Source: Cupriavidus oxalaticus
Lineage (GTDB): Bacteria > Pseudomonadota > Gammaproteobacteria > Burkholderiales > Burkholderiaceae
DNA length: 64,000 nt
Direction: 5' to 3'
Assembly (NCBI RefSeq): GCF_016894385.1
Contig: NZ_CP069812.1
Location: 186,001-250,000, forward strand
The first letter of the stretch is position 1. Each line of letters begins with the position of its first letter. A program made the translations under genes and the position numbers. Below are positions 11,065 to 19,708 of the stretch, one piece after another. Below the pieces are notes generated by a model, which did not search any database, had not been told where the DNA came from, and saw nothing but the letters and a program-made list of their open reading frames with translations.

Positions 11065-11754
11065 ATGAAGCTCGTCATCGGCAACAAGAATTACTCCTCC
11101 TGGTCGCTGCGCCCCTGGCTGCTGCTGCGCCAGGCCGGCATCGAATTCGAAGAGGTGCAGGTGCGCCTGTTCACCGGCAGCTTCGCCGCCGAGATCGCGC
11201 GCTATTCGCCGGCGGGCAAGGTGCCGGCGCTGGTCGATGGCGACGTCACCGTGTGGGATTCGCTGGCGATCGCCGAATACGTGGCCGAGCGTTTCCCGGA
11301 AAAGACGCTGTGGCCGGGCGATCGCGCCGAGCGTGCGGTGGCGCGCGCCATCTGCGCCGAGATGCATTCCGGCTTCACCAACCTGCGCAGCCAGTTGCCG
11401 ATGAACGTGACCGCGGTGCTGCCCGGGCGCGGCTGGAACGTGGCGGTGCAGCGCGACGTCGACCGTATCGCCGCGATCTGGGGTGGGCTGCGCCAGCAGC
11501 ACGGCGCGCGCGGGCCGTTCCTGTTCGGCGAATTCACGATTGCCGATGCCTTCTTCGCGCCGGTGGTGAGCCGCTTTGCCACCTACGGCATCCACCTGCC
11601 GGAGGACGCCAAGGCCTATGCCGACTTCATGCTGGCGCTGCCGGCGATGCAGGAGTGGATCGCCGCCGCGCGCGAGGAGCGCGATTTCCTGGCCGACGAC
11701 GAGCCGTACCGCGTGTCGCCCGAGCGGCCCGACGCGATCATCGTCAATCACTGA
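11065..11754 (+). CDS. Glutathione S-transferase family protein
   Basis: 229 residues: thioredoxin-like N-terminal domain (KLVIGNKNYSSWSLRPWLLLRQAGIEF opening, with the SSW/SLRP active-site turn; VPALVDGDVTVWDSLAIAEYV glutathione-binding segment) and an all-helical C-terminal domain (FLFGEFTIADAFFAPV). The opening NKNYSSWSLRPW type is common in proteobacterial GSTs of unknown substrate. It lies 22 bases before cca and is probably co-transcribed with it. Confidence 0.88.
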   Translation: MKLVIGNKNYSSWSLRPWLLLRQAGIEFEEVQVRLFTGSFAAEIARYSPAGKVPALVDGDVTVWDSLAIAEYVAERFPEKTLWPGDRAERAVARAICAEMHSGFTNLRSQLPMNVTAVLPGRGWNVAVQRDVDRIAAIWGGLRQQHGARGPFLFGEFTIADAFFAPVVSRFATYGIHLPEDAKAYADFMLALPAMQEWIAAAREERDFLADDEPYRVSPERPDAIIVNH

Positions 11755-11775
11755 GCACCAGAAGAGGCCACAACG

Positions 11776-13023
11776 ATGCAGGTGTATGCCGTCGGCGGCA
11801 CGATCCGCGACGAACTGCTGGGCAAGCCCAGCCAGGACCGCGACTACGTAGTCGTCGGCGCGACCCCGCATGAGATGGAAGCCGCGGGCTATCGTCCCGT
11901 CGGCAAGGATTTCCCGGTCTTCCTGCATCCGCGCACCCATGAGGAATACGCGCTGGCGCGCACCGAGCGCAAGACCGCGATGGGCTACAAGGGCTTTGCC
12001 TTCTACTGCGAGCCCGATGTCACGCTGGAAGACGACCTGGTCCGGCGCGACCTGACCATCAATGCGATGGCGCGCGAGGTCGATGCCGACGGCAACCTGG
12101 CCGGCCCGGTGATCGACCCGCACGGCGGCCAGCGCGACCTGCAGGCCCGCCTGTTCCGCCATGTTTCCGATGCCTTCGCCGAAGACCCGGTGCGCATCCT
12201 GCGGCTGGCACGCTTCGCCGCGCGCTTCCACGATTTCACTGTCGCCGCCGAGACCCAGCGCCTGATGCGCGAGATGGTGACGGCCGGTGAGGTCGACGCG
12301 CTGGTGCCGGAGCGCGTCTGGCAGGAACTGGCGCGCGGCCTGATGGAAGCGCATCCGTCACGGATGTTCGAGGTGCTGCGCGATTGCGGCGCGCTGGCGC
12401 GGCTGCTGCCGGAGCTCGATCGCCTGTGGGGCGTGCCGCAGCGTGCCGACTTCCATCCCGAGGTCGATACCGGCGTGCACGTGATGATGGTGATCGATAC
12501 CGCCGCCGCGATGGGCGCGCCGCTGCCGGTGCGCTTTGCCGCGCTGGTGCACGACCTGGGCAAGGGCACCACGCCCGAAGACGTGCTGCCGCGCCATATC
12601 GGCCATGAGATGCGCAGCGTCAAGCTGCTGGAAGAGGTCTGCGTGCGGCTGCGCGTGCCCAACGACTGCCGCGACCTGGCGGTGGTGGTGGCGCGCGAGC
12701 ACGGCAATATCCATCGTTCGCTGGAATTCAGCGCCGCCGCGGTGGTGCGGCTGCTGGAACGCTGCGACGCGCTGCGCAAGCCCGACCGCTTCGCGCTGGC
12801 GCTGCAGGCGTGCGAGGCCGACAAGCGCGGCCGCAAGGGCTTCGAGCACAGCGACTATCCGCAGGCGACACGGCTGCTGGCGGCGCGCGAAGCCGCCGCC
12901 GGCGTCGATGCCGGCGCGATCGCGCGCGCCTGCGCGGACGACGTGGGGCAGATCAAGGACCGTGTCCATGCGGCCCGCGTCGCGGCCGTGGCGCAGCGGC
13001 TCGGCGAGCACGCGGCGGATTGA
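11776..13023 (+). CDS. cca: Multifunctional CCA-adding tRNA nucleotidyltransferase
   Basis: Adds and repairs the 3' CCA of tRNAs. 415 residues. The class II nucleotidyltransferase head has YAVGGTIRDELLG and the metal-binding pair D21/D23 in QDRDYVVVG, then RRDLTINAMA and RHVSDAFAEDPVRILRLARF. The C-terminal half carries an HD phosphohydrolase domain (FAALVHDLGKG near residue 257, then GHE), as in E. coli-type enzymes with phosphatase and 2',3'-phosphodiesterase activity. Starts 22 bases after the GST gene. Confidence 0.95.
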   Translation: MQVYAVGGTIRDELLGKPSQDRDYVVVGATPHEMEAAGYRPVGKDFPVFLHPRTHEEYALARTERKTAMGYKGFAFYCEPDVTLEDDLVRRDLTINAMAREVDADGNLAGPVIDPHGGQRDLQARLFRHVSDAFAEDPVRILRLARFAARFHDFTVAAETQRLMREMVTAGEVDALVPERVWQELARGLMEAHPSRMFEVLRDCGALARLLPELDRLWGVPQRADFHPEVDTGVHVMMVIDTAAAMGAPLPVRFAALVHDLGKGTTPEDVLPRHIGHEMRSVKLLEEVCVRLRVPNDCRDLAVVVAREHGNIHRSLEFSAAAVVRLLERCDALRKPDRFALALQACEADKRGRKGFEHSDYPQATRLLAAREAAAGVDAGAIARACADDVGQIKDRVHAARVAAVAQRLGEHAAD

Positions 13024-13039
13024 AAGTCCGCGGCTGTTC

Positions 13040-13234
13040 CTACAACAGCTTGCCGATCACCAGCGCCACCAGCGACAGCAGGATCGTCGAGGCAAACGGC
13101 AGCACGAACTCCCGCCCGAACAAGCGGAAGCGCACGTCCCCTGGCAACCGTCCCAGCCCGATCTTCTGCAGCCAGGGCAACGCCGAGGACAGGATGATCA
13201 CGCTCAGGAAGATGGTGAGGGTCCAGCGCAGCAT
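13040..13234 (-). CDS. DUF2905-family small membrane protein
   Basis: A 64-residue protein with two membrane segments (about 3-22 and 44-62) around the conserved centre GLGRLPGDVRFRLFGREF, the mark of the DUF2905 family. It is convergent with cca and directly downstream of, and probably co-transcribed with, the MidA-like methyltransferase. No function is known for the family. Confidence 0.8.
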   Translation of the reverse strand: MLRWTLTIFLSVIILSSALPWLQKIGLGRLPGDVRFRLFGREFVLPFASTILLSLVALVIGKLL

Positions 13235-13250
13235 GGGCGTTCGCCGCGGC

Positions 13251-14453
13251 TTACAGGGTATGGCAGCGGTCGCCGCGGGCGAAGCCGGCCAGCGGCTCGC
13301 TCGCGTCCGTGCCGTCGTCGAGGCCCCGCGTCAGCGCGATGACCTTGAACAGCTCGCCCATTTCCGCTTCCGACAGCAGCTTCTGCACGGCGTTGGCCTG
13401 CGGCAGGAAGGCGCGCGCATCGGACGGGTCCAGCGCCATCAGCAGCTCGGTGATGCCGGCGTTCATCAGGAAGCGCGCCTGCGAGGCAAAGCCCGATACC
13501 GTTAGCCCGGTTTCCACCGCGGCCGCGGCGACGCCGCTGAAATTGACGTGCGCGGTGATGTCCTGCAGGCCCGGGTAGAGGAACGGGTCCGGATGCGCAT
13601 GATGCCGGTAGTGGCACATCAGCGTGCCGCCGGTGCGCTGCGGGTGGTAGTACTCGGCGGCGGGGAAGCCGTAGTCGATGAAAAAGGCGGCGCCGCGCGC
13701 GAGCATCGCGCCGACGGCACGGATGAAGCCCTCGGCTTCGGCGTGAGTCTCGGTGACGAGATCGTGGTCGCCGGGGATGTCGCGCTGCATTGCCGGCACG
13801 TCGGCATCGGCGAGCACGCGGTCCTCGAAGTGGAATGCGGCGGCCGCGCCGGGCTCGGTGCGCGCCACGCCGCGCTCGTGCCAGCGGCCGTCAATGCGTG
13901 CGTAGAGCTGCACCGGCATCGCATCGAGCACTTCGTTGCCGACGATGAGGCCCTCGAAGCTGTCCGGTAAGGCATCCAGCCAGCGCACGCGCGCGGCCAG
14001 GTGCGGGGCGCGCTGCGCCAGCGTTTCCTGCTGGCGCGCGCGCAGCTCGCCGGACAGTTCGACGATCGCGTATTCCTGCGGCAACCGGCCTTCCTGCTCA
14101 AGCCCGAGCAGCAGGTCCGCGGCCAGGCGGCCGGTGCCTGCGCCGAATTCCATCATCCGCGGCAGCCCCTGGGCGATCAGCGGCGCGAACTGGCGTGCCA
14201 GCGTGCGGGCGAAGAACGGGCTCAGTTCCGGTGCGGTGATGAAGTCGCTGCCGTCGCGGGCATCGCGCCCGAACTTGGCCGAGCCGCCGCTGTAGTAGCC
14301 CAGGCCGGGCGCATACAGCGCCAGCGCCATATAGCGGTCGAAGCCGATCCAGCCGCCGGCCGCGTCGATCGATTCGCCAATACGGGCCGCAAGGGTATCG
14401 GACGCGGCCTGCGCATCGGCGGGGGGAAGGGGTAGACTAGCGGCTTTCTGCAT
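13251..14453 (-). CDS. SAM-dependent methyltransferase, MidA/NDUFAF7 family
   Basis: 400 residues of the COG1565 family. N-terminal GGWIGFDRYMALALYAPGLGYYSGG and KFGRDARDGSDFITAPELSPFF are diagnostic; the SAM loop is MMEFGAGTGRLAADLLL, followed by IVGNEVLDAMP and FFIDYGFPAAEYYHPQRTGGTLMCHYRHH. The mitochondrial homologue methylates an Arg in a complex I subunit; the bacterial target is not established. The ATG at 14453 leaves 15 bases to the divergent SDR start, so promoters of both genes must overlap coding sequence or be very compact. Confidence 0.88.
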   Translation of the reverse strand: MQKAASLPLPPADAQAASDTLAARIGESIDAAGGWIGFDRYMALALYAPGLGYYSGGSAKFGRDARDGSDFITAPELSPFFARTLARQFAPLIAQGLPRMMEFGAGTGRLAADLLLGLEQEGRLPQEYAIVELSGELRARQQETLAQRAPHLAARVRWLDALPDSFEGLIVGNEVLDAMPVQLYARIDGRWHERGVARTEPGAAAAFHFEDRVLADADVPAMQRDIPGDHDLVTETHAEAEGFIRAVGAMLARGAAFFIDYGFPAAEYYHPQRTGGTLMCHYRHHAHPDPFLYPGLQDITAHVNFSGVAAAAVETGLTVSGFASQARFLMNAGITELLMALDPSDARAFLPQANAVQKLLSEAEMGELFKVIALTRGLDDGTDASEPLAGFARGDRCHTL

Positions 14454-14468
14454 CCCGCGATTGTAGCA

Positions 14469-15359
14469 ATGCCCGCATCCGATACCTCGGCACCTGCTGC
14501 CGCACCCGATACCGCTCCCGATACCGCTCCCGATACTGCCGGCCACGCCGCCGCCCAGGCCTCTGCCCGCGGCGTCGCGCTCGTCACCGGCGGCGCGCGC
14601 CGCCTGGGCCGCGCCATTGCGCTGGAACTGGCCGCGCAAGGCTGGGACGTCGCCGTGCATTGCCACCGCTCGGTGGACGAGGCCGAGGCGCTGGCGACCA
14701 GAATCCGCGCGCTCGGCCGCCGTGCCGCGGTGCTGCGCGCCGACCTTGCCGACGAGGCCGCCACCGGCCGCCTGATCGCGGACTGCATTGCCGCGCTGGG
14801 CCTGCCGACCTGCCTGGTCAACAACGCTTCGCTGTTCCAGTACGACGTGGCGACCAGCTTCTCTTATGCGTCGCTCGATACGCATATGCGCACCAATGTG
14901 GCGGCGCCGCTGCTGCTGGCGCGCGAGCTGCACAAGGCGCTGGCCGCCGCGGCCCCGGGCGGCGAGAAGGACAAGGACAAGGCCGCCGGACCGAGCGGCG
15001 TGGTGATCAACCTGCTCGACCAGAAGCTGGATAACCTGAATCCCGATTTCCTGTCGTACACGCTGTCCAAGGCCGCGCTGCAGACCGCCACGGTGCAGCT
15101 GGCGCAGGCGCTGGCGCCGCGCATCCGCGTGGTCGGCGTGGCGCCGGGCATCACGCTGGTGTCGGGCGAGCAGTCGGAACAGAGCTTCCGCCGCGCGCAT
15201 CGCGTGACGCCGCTGGGCCAGTCGTCCACGCCCGAGGATATCGCCCAGGCCGTGGCCTATATGGCGCAGGCGCGCGCCGTCACCGGCACCACGCTGTACG
15301 TGGACGGCGGCCAGCACCTGATGCCGCTGGCGCGCGACGTGATGTTCCTGACCGAGTAA
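14469..15359 (+). CDS. SDR oxidoreductase, pteridine-reductase-like
   Basis: 296 residues. A low-complexity N terminus (DTAPDTAPDTA repeat from three 12-bp units) precedes a classical SDR: Rossmann loop VTGGARRLGRAIALEL at about 39-54, NNAS, and catalytic YTLSK. The TGGARRLGRAI start and DGGQHL end resemble FolM/PTR1 dihydromonapterin or pteridine reductases. Being next to folB supports a pterin substrate, but this is inference; another carbonyl substrate is possible. Confidence 0.78.
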   Translation: MPASDTSAPAAAPDTAPDTAPDTAGHAAAQASARGVALVTGGARRLGRAIALELAAQGWDVAVHCHRSVDEAEALATRIRALGRRAAVLRADLADEAATGRLIADCIAALGLPTCLVNNASLFQYDVATSFSYASLDTHMRTNVAAPLLLARELHKALAAAAPGGEKDKDKAAGPSGVVINLLDQKLDNLNPDFLSYTLSKAALQTATVQLAQALAPRIRVVGVAPGITLVSGEQSEQSFRRAHRVTPLGQSSTPEDIAQAVAYMAQARAVTGTTLYVDGGQHLMPLARDVMFLTE

Positions 15360-15405
15360 GCTGGCGCCTGTACGCCAGGTACGCCGGCAATCCATACCCC
15401 GATGT

Positions 15406-15438
15406 GCCGCGTCCCCCGGGGCGCGGCGTTCCCTTTTT
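15406..15438 (+). terminator. Rho-independent terminator between SDR gene and folB
   Basis: GCCGCG-T-CCCC pairs with GGGG-CGCGGC across a tiny loop with one bulged T, followed by TTCCCTTTTTT. It would end the SDR transcript before folB, although read-through is possible in such a short gap. Confidence 0.65.
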
Positions 15439-15456
15439 TAGCCTTTCCCCCCAGCC

Positions 15457-15861
15457 ATGACCATGCTCGCCGCTCTTTCCCACCCCAGCCTGCAGGACTG
15501 CCGACGCATGTTCCTGCGCAACTATGAAGTGCAGATCAATATCGGCGTGCATGAGTTCGAAAAGAAGGGCGAGCAGCGCGTGCTGATCAATATCGACCTG
15601 TTCGTGCCGCTGCAGGAATCCACCCCGCACGCCGACAAGCTCGACGAAGTGGTCGACTACGACTTCATGCGCAACACCGTGGCCGAGCGCATGGCGCAGG
15701 GCCATGTCCACCTGCAGGAAACGCTGTGCGACGACGTCGCGCGCGCCATGCTCAGGCATCCCAAGGTGCGCGCCGTGCGCGTGTCGACCGAGAAGCCCGA
15801 CGTGTACCCGGACTGCGATTCCGTCGGCGTCGAGGTGTTCCACATCAAGCAGGGCGCCTGA
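15457..15861 (+). CDS. folB: Dihydroneopterin aldolase
   Basis: Cleaves dihydroneopterin to 6-hydroxymethyl-dihydropterin and glycolaldehyde in folate synthesis. 134 residues with the T-fold. Motifs: FLRNYEVQINIGVHEFEKKGEQRVLINIDL, DEVVDYDFMRNTV, the catalytic Glu/His region VHLQETLCDDVA and VRVSTEKPDVYPDCDSVGVEVF with the family Lys. The first 15 residues before RRMFLRNYEV are extra, so translation could start a little later. Confidence 0.93.
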   Translation: MTMLAALSHPSLQDCRRMFLRNYEVQINIGVHEFEKKGEQRVLINIDLFVPLQESTPHADKLDEVVDYDFMRNTVAERMAQGHVHLQETLCDDVARAMLRHPKVRAVRVSTEKPDVYPDCDSVGVEVFHIKQGA

Positions 15862-15970
15862 GTCCGCATTTGCCTGGCGCGTGCAGCGAGCAGGCGGCTA
15901 AAGTAAAATGTTGCCCCTTCGCGCGCTGCCGGCCATTCCATCCGGCAGGCGCCATGCAACAGGATGCTCC

Positions 15971-16912
15971 ATGAGCCACTCGAACAATTTCTACCGCCTC
16001 GAGACGAGGCTGCAATCGCAAACCGGCAAGGCCATTGGCGACTTCGGCATGATCGAGGACGGCGACACCGTGCTGGTCTGCATGAGTGGCGGCAAGGACT
16101 CGTACACCATGCTGTCGGTCCTGATGGCGCTGCAGAAGCGCGCGCCCATCAAGTTCAGGCTGATCGCGATGAACCTGGACCAGAAGCAGCCGGGCTTCCC
16201 CGAGCACGTGCTGCCCGAATACCTGAAGTCGCTGGGCGTGGAATACCTGATCGTCGAGGCCGACACCTACTCGATCGTCAAGGAGAAGGTGCCCGAGGGC
16301 AAGACCACCTGCTCGCTGTGCTCGCGCCTGCGCCGCGGCGTGATCTACCGCACCGCCAAGGAACTGGGCGCCAACAAGATCGCGCTGGGCCACCACCGCG
16401 ACGACATCGTCAACACCTTCTTCCTGAACATGTTCTTCGGCGGCAAGATGAAGGCCATGCCGCCCAAGCTGGCCACCGACGATGGCGCGCATATCGTGAT
16501 CCGCCCGCTGGCGTACTGCTCGGAGAAGGACATTGCATCGTACGCACGCGCGATGGAATTCCCGATCATCCCGTGCAACCTGTGCGGCTCGCAGGAAAAC
16601 CTGCAGCGCAAGAAGGTCAGCGAGATGCTGCAGGAGTGGGAGCGGCAGAACCCGGGCCGCATCGACAATATCTTCTCGGCATTGCGCAACGTGGTGCCGT
16701 CGCACCTGGCCGATACCGAGCTGTTCCCGTTCACGGGGCTGGCTACCGGGCTGGCCAAGGTGGACGAGGCTTCGCTGTTCGGTGAGACCACCTTCCAGCA
16801 GCAGCCGCTGGTGTTCGCGGGCAGCATGGAAGAGAACCGGATGGAGTTCGTGCGCTTCGAGCGCCCGCCGGCGTCCGCGCCCGGGGCGGAGCAGGCCGGC
16901 GCGCCGCAGTAA
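15971..16912 (+). CDS. ttcA: tRNA 2-thiocytidine biosynthesis protein TtcA
   Basis: Thiolates cytidine 32 of several tRNAs using ATP and an Fe-S cluster. 313 residues. The PP-loop is [12 protein letters not shown] near residue 40; the paired Cys motifs [12 protein letters not shown] (near 115) and [13 protein letters not shown] (near 205) bind the cluster; [20 protein letters not shown] is the other family block. The frame is open further upstream but ATG at 15971 gives the standard [15 protein letters not shown] start. Follows folB by about 110 bases. Confidence 0.95.
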   Translation: MSHSNNFYRLETRLQSQTGKAIGDFGMIEDGDTVLVCMSGGKDSYTMLSVLMALQKRAPIKFRLIAMNLDQKQPGFPEHVLPEYLKSLGVEYLIVEADTYSIVKEKVPEGKTTCSLCSRLRRGVIYRTAKELGANKIALGHHRDDIVNTFFLNMFFGGKMKAMPPKLATDDGAHIVIRPLAYCSEKDIASYARAMEFPIIPCNLCGSQENLQRKKVSEMLQEWERQNPGRIDNIFSALRNVVPSHLADTELFPFTGLATGLAKVDEASLFGETTFQQQPLVFAGSMEENRMEFVRFERPPASAPGAEQAGAPQ

Positions 16913-16939
16913 CGCCGCCGACCGCCACCACATGGCAAC

Positions 16940-17097
16940 AATGCCCGCGTGAGCGGTAATGCCGTTCGGTTAAGGTATCAAGCCCCACCGTCATTCCCGC
17001 GAAGGCGGGAATCCAGCGTCTTTTGAAGTCACTGGGTTCCCGCCTGCGCGGGAACGACGGTGGTTAACTGAACGGTATTACCGCGTGAGCGGGCATT
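16940..17097. repeat. MITE-like element with 34-bp imperfect inverted ends
   Basis: Left arm 16940-16973 and right arm 17064-17097 are inverted copies of each other: AATGCCCGC and CGGTAATnCCGTTCnGTTAA match, while the 5-base block between them is in the same orientation on both sides. A second inverted pair, CCACCGTC (16985-16992) with GACGGTGG (17056-17063), lies inside. The core holds two hairpins of the common TTCCCGC...GCGGGAA intergenic repeat type (16994-17011 and 17037-17054). No coding capacity. Confidence 0.75.
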
Positions 17098-17120
17098 TTG
17101 CATTGAGGGCTGGCCGAAAC

Positions 17121-18053
17121 TCAGTTCGCCGCCGCCGACTGCACCGGGGCGTGCGCCTTCTCCCGCATCAGCACGTTGGTATCGTCGATCCACTTCTGGA
17201 ACCGGTCCTGCGCATGCGCCTTCTGCTTCGGCGTGGTCATGTTGGCGATCGCCACGGTCAGCGCAATGCCGGCGCTGTTGCTGGCATCGTGGCTCACGGC
17301 ATGCCTGGCTGGCGGGTTCTGCCAGTATTCGCGGAAACGCCGCAGCAGGTCCATCACCTGCGGCCTGGACGGCTGCGTGGCCTGCACGTAGCGCACCATC
17401 TTGAGCCATTCCTGCTGCCGCGCCACCCGCTCGGCGTAGCGCGACTCGGCGTTCTCGACCACGGGCAGCAGCGCCGCGCGGATCTGCTTTTCCTGCTCAC
17501 CGGAGAAGTCGCCGTAGACCAGCCGCGCGTAGTCCATCACCTTGTCGAAGCGGGCGTCGACCCGCTCGGCCGGGTTGGGGTTCAGGAATTTCTTGCGGTA
17601 CTTGGCGTTGCCGTCGGCGAATTTCTTCTCCATGCGGGCGATCTGGTCGGGCGTCAGCGTCAGCAGCAGGTCTGCCATGTCGGGCATGGCCCGCTCGTAG
17701 GAGCGGCGCGCCAGCTGCTGCGAGGCGTCCTGGAAGTGCTCGACCATGGCCGGTGTTACCGGCTGGCGCACTTCGGCCTTGGCCTGCTGCAGCAGGCCCG
17801 CGATCTCGGGCAGCTGCGACTTGCGGTGCCAGGCAAAGAAGCGCGCGATGGCCTCCCGCGTGAGCGGCTCCTGGGCGGAAGTGACGTCGACATAATTGTC
17901 GATCCACCAGTACGCCAGCCGGTCGCCTTGCTGGTACCCGAGTTTCATCGCATTGCACGCGCACAGCGCCGCCGCACTGAAAATCACCAAAATCCGCCGC
18001 GCCCACCGATTGTGAAATTCGGAAACAGCGCGGCCTTGCGCAGAAAACGCCAT
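17121..18053 (-). CDS. DUF6279-type lipoprotein
   Basis: 310 residues. Residues 18-38 hold a basic-hydrophobic export signal (RWARRILVIFSAAALCAC) whose final LCAC fits a lipobox, so the mature protein is probably a lipoprotein. The rest is helical with the conserved opening LGYQQGDRLAYWWIDNYVDVT and a WI/QE-rich core typical of DUF6279 proteins of pseudomonads and betaproteobacteria. Function unknown. The ATG at 18053 is the start nearest the signal; a longer frame runs into the glmU leader. Divergent from glmU. Confidence 0.8.
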   Translation of the reverse strand: MAFSAQGRAVSEFHNRWARRILVIFSAAALCACNAMKLGYQQGDRLAYWWIDNYVDVTSAQEPLTREAIARFFAWHRKSQLPEIAGLLQQAKAEVRQPVTPAMVEHFQDASQQLARRSYERAMPDMADLLLTLTPDQIARMEKKFADGNAKYRKKFLNPNPAERVDARFDKVMDYARLVYGDFSGEQEKQIRAALLPVVENAESRYAERVARQQEWLKMVRYVQATQPSRPQVMDLLRRFREYWQNPPARHAVSHDASNSAGIALTVAIANMTTPKQKAHAQDRFQKWIDDTNVLMREKAHAPVQSAAAN

Positions 18054-18238
18054 GTTAAAATCGGCGCGCGTTGCAACAGGGCCGCTCCGATCGCCGCCAG
18101 CCCAAGACTGGCAAGGGTTTGCGGGATTCCGCACCGACCGGGCACGGGCCTGCAGCCAAGCTGGGCGGTGAAGTCCGCGAAGCACCCGGCTGGCGTTTTC
18201 CAGAATATTTTCGGACACACTCACTTAGGGGTCTCCTT

Positions 18239-19603
18239 GTGAATATCGTCATTCTCGCCGCGGGCATGGGCAAGCGAATGGTTTCCGATTTGCCCAAGGT
18301 ACTGCACCCGGTTGCCGGGCGGCCCATGCTGGCGCACGTCCTGGATACGGCACGCGCGCTGTCGCCGTCGCGGCTGGTCGTGGTGGTCGGCCACGGCGCC
18401 GCGCACGTGCGCGACGCCGTGGCCGCCGACGATGTTGCCTTTGCCGAACAGGCCCGGCAGCTAGGCACGGGCCATGCGGTGATGCAGGCACTTCCATTGT
18501 TGGACGACAGCCAGCCAACATTGGTTCTGTACGGTGACGTGCCACTCACAACCGCTGCCACGCTCCAGGCATTGGTGGCCGAGGCAGGCACCGGGCGCTT
18601 CGGCGTGCTCACGGTGGAAATGCCCGATCCCACCGGCTATGGCCGTATCGTACGCGACGCCGCGGGCAGCATCGTCCGCATCGTCGAGCAAAAGGATGCC
18701 AGCGAGGCCGTCAAGGCCATCCGCGAGATCAATACCGGCATCATCGTGTGCCCGACGGGACACCTGCGGCGCTGGCTGTCGACGCTTGGCAACGACAATG
18801 CCCAGGGCGAGTACTACCTGACCGACACGGTCGAGCGCGCCGCCACGGAAGGCGTCGAGATCGTCTCGGCGCAGCCGGCGGCGATCTGGGAGACGCTTGG
18901 GGTCAACAGCAAGCTGCAGCTGGCTGAAGTCGAGCGCATCCACCAGGGCAACCAGGCCCGCCGCCTGCTGGAAGCCGGCGTGACGCTGCTGGATCCGGCG
19001 CGCATCGACGTGCGTGGCGAGCTGACTTGCGGGCGCGATGTCACCATCGATGTCGGCTGCGTGTTCGAAGGCCGCGTGCACCTGGAAGACGGCGCCAGCA
19101 TCGGCGCCCATTGCGTGATCCGCAACAGCACCGTGGGTGCCGGCGCGCAATTGCACCCGTTCTGCCATGTCGACAGTGCCAGAATCGGTCCTGCCGGCCG
19201 CATCGGGCCGTACGCGCGGCTGCGCCCGGGCACCGAACTGGGCGAAGATGTCCATATCGGCAATTTCGTCGAGGTCAAGAATGCCCAGGTGGCTGCGCAC
19301 AGCAAGGCCAATCACCTCGCCTATGTTGGAGACGCCACAGTGGGCTCGCGCGTCAATATTGGCGCCGGCACGATCACCTGCAACTATGACGGTGTGAACA
19401 AGCACCGCACGGTGATCGAGGACGACGTCTTTATCGGCTCCGATACGCAACTGGTGGCGCCGGTGACGGTACGCCGCGGCGCCACGCTGGGCGCGGGCAC
19501 CACGTTGACCAAGGAAGCGCCTGCGGACAAGCTGACGCTGTCGCGGGCGAAGCAGATGACCGTCGACGCCTGGCAGCGTCCGGTCAGGCAGCCGAAGAAG
19601 TAA
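18239..19603 (+). CDS. glmU: Bifunctional GlcNAc-1-P uridyltransferase / GlcN-1-P acetyltransferase
   Basis: Makes UDP-GlcNAc from glucosamine-1-phosphate for peptidoglycan and LPS. 454 residues, standard. N-terminal pyrophosphorylase: [44 protein letters not shown]-terminal left-handed beta helix: [57 protein letters not shown]. Start is GTG at 18239, preceded by AGGGG; no ATG lies nearby in frame before the AAGMG loop. Paired with glmS downstream. Confidence 0.97.
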   Translation: MNIVILAAGMGKRMVSDLPKVLHPVAGRPMLAHVLDTARALSPSRLVVVVGHGAAHVRDAVAADDVAFAEQARQLGTGHAVMQALPLLDDSQPTLVLYGDVPLTTAATLQALVAEAGTGRFGVLTVEMPDPTGYGRIVRDAAGSIVRIVEQKDASEAVKAIREINTGIIVCPTGHLRRWLSTLGNDNAQGEYYLTDTVERAATEGVEIVSAQPAAIWETLGVNSKLQLAEVERIHQGNQARRLLEAGVTLLDPARIDVRGELTCGRDVTIDVGCVFEGRVHLEDGASIGAHCVIRNSTVGAGAQLHPFCHVDSARIGPAGRIGPYARLRPGTELGEDVHIGNFVEVKNAQVAAHSKANHLAYVGDATVGSRVNIGAGTITCNYDGVNKHRTVIEDDVFIGSDTQLVAPVTVRRGATLGAGTTLTKEAPADKLTLSRAKQMTVDAWQRPVRQPKK

Positions 19604-19708
19604 TCGTCAGGCCGCCGCGTGAGCGGCCAGGGAAAGCGCCGGCCGCGGACGGGCGGCGCGATGGATTGGACAGGGCGCCGCAGTGGGCGCCAGCAACGGG
19701 GGTTCAGC

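Noticed and set aside
17029..17120. Repeats near 17.0 kb as a CRISPR or terminator
   Set aside because: Only two hairpin units in opposite orientation, no regular spacers; better explained as a compound intergenic repeat.
19604..19708. A glmS-type ribozyme before glmS
   Set aside because: The 105-base gap shows no ribozyme core, and this class belongs mainly to Gram-positive bacteria.
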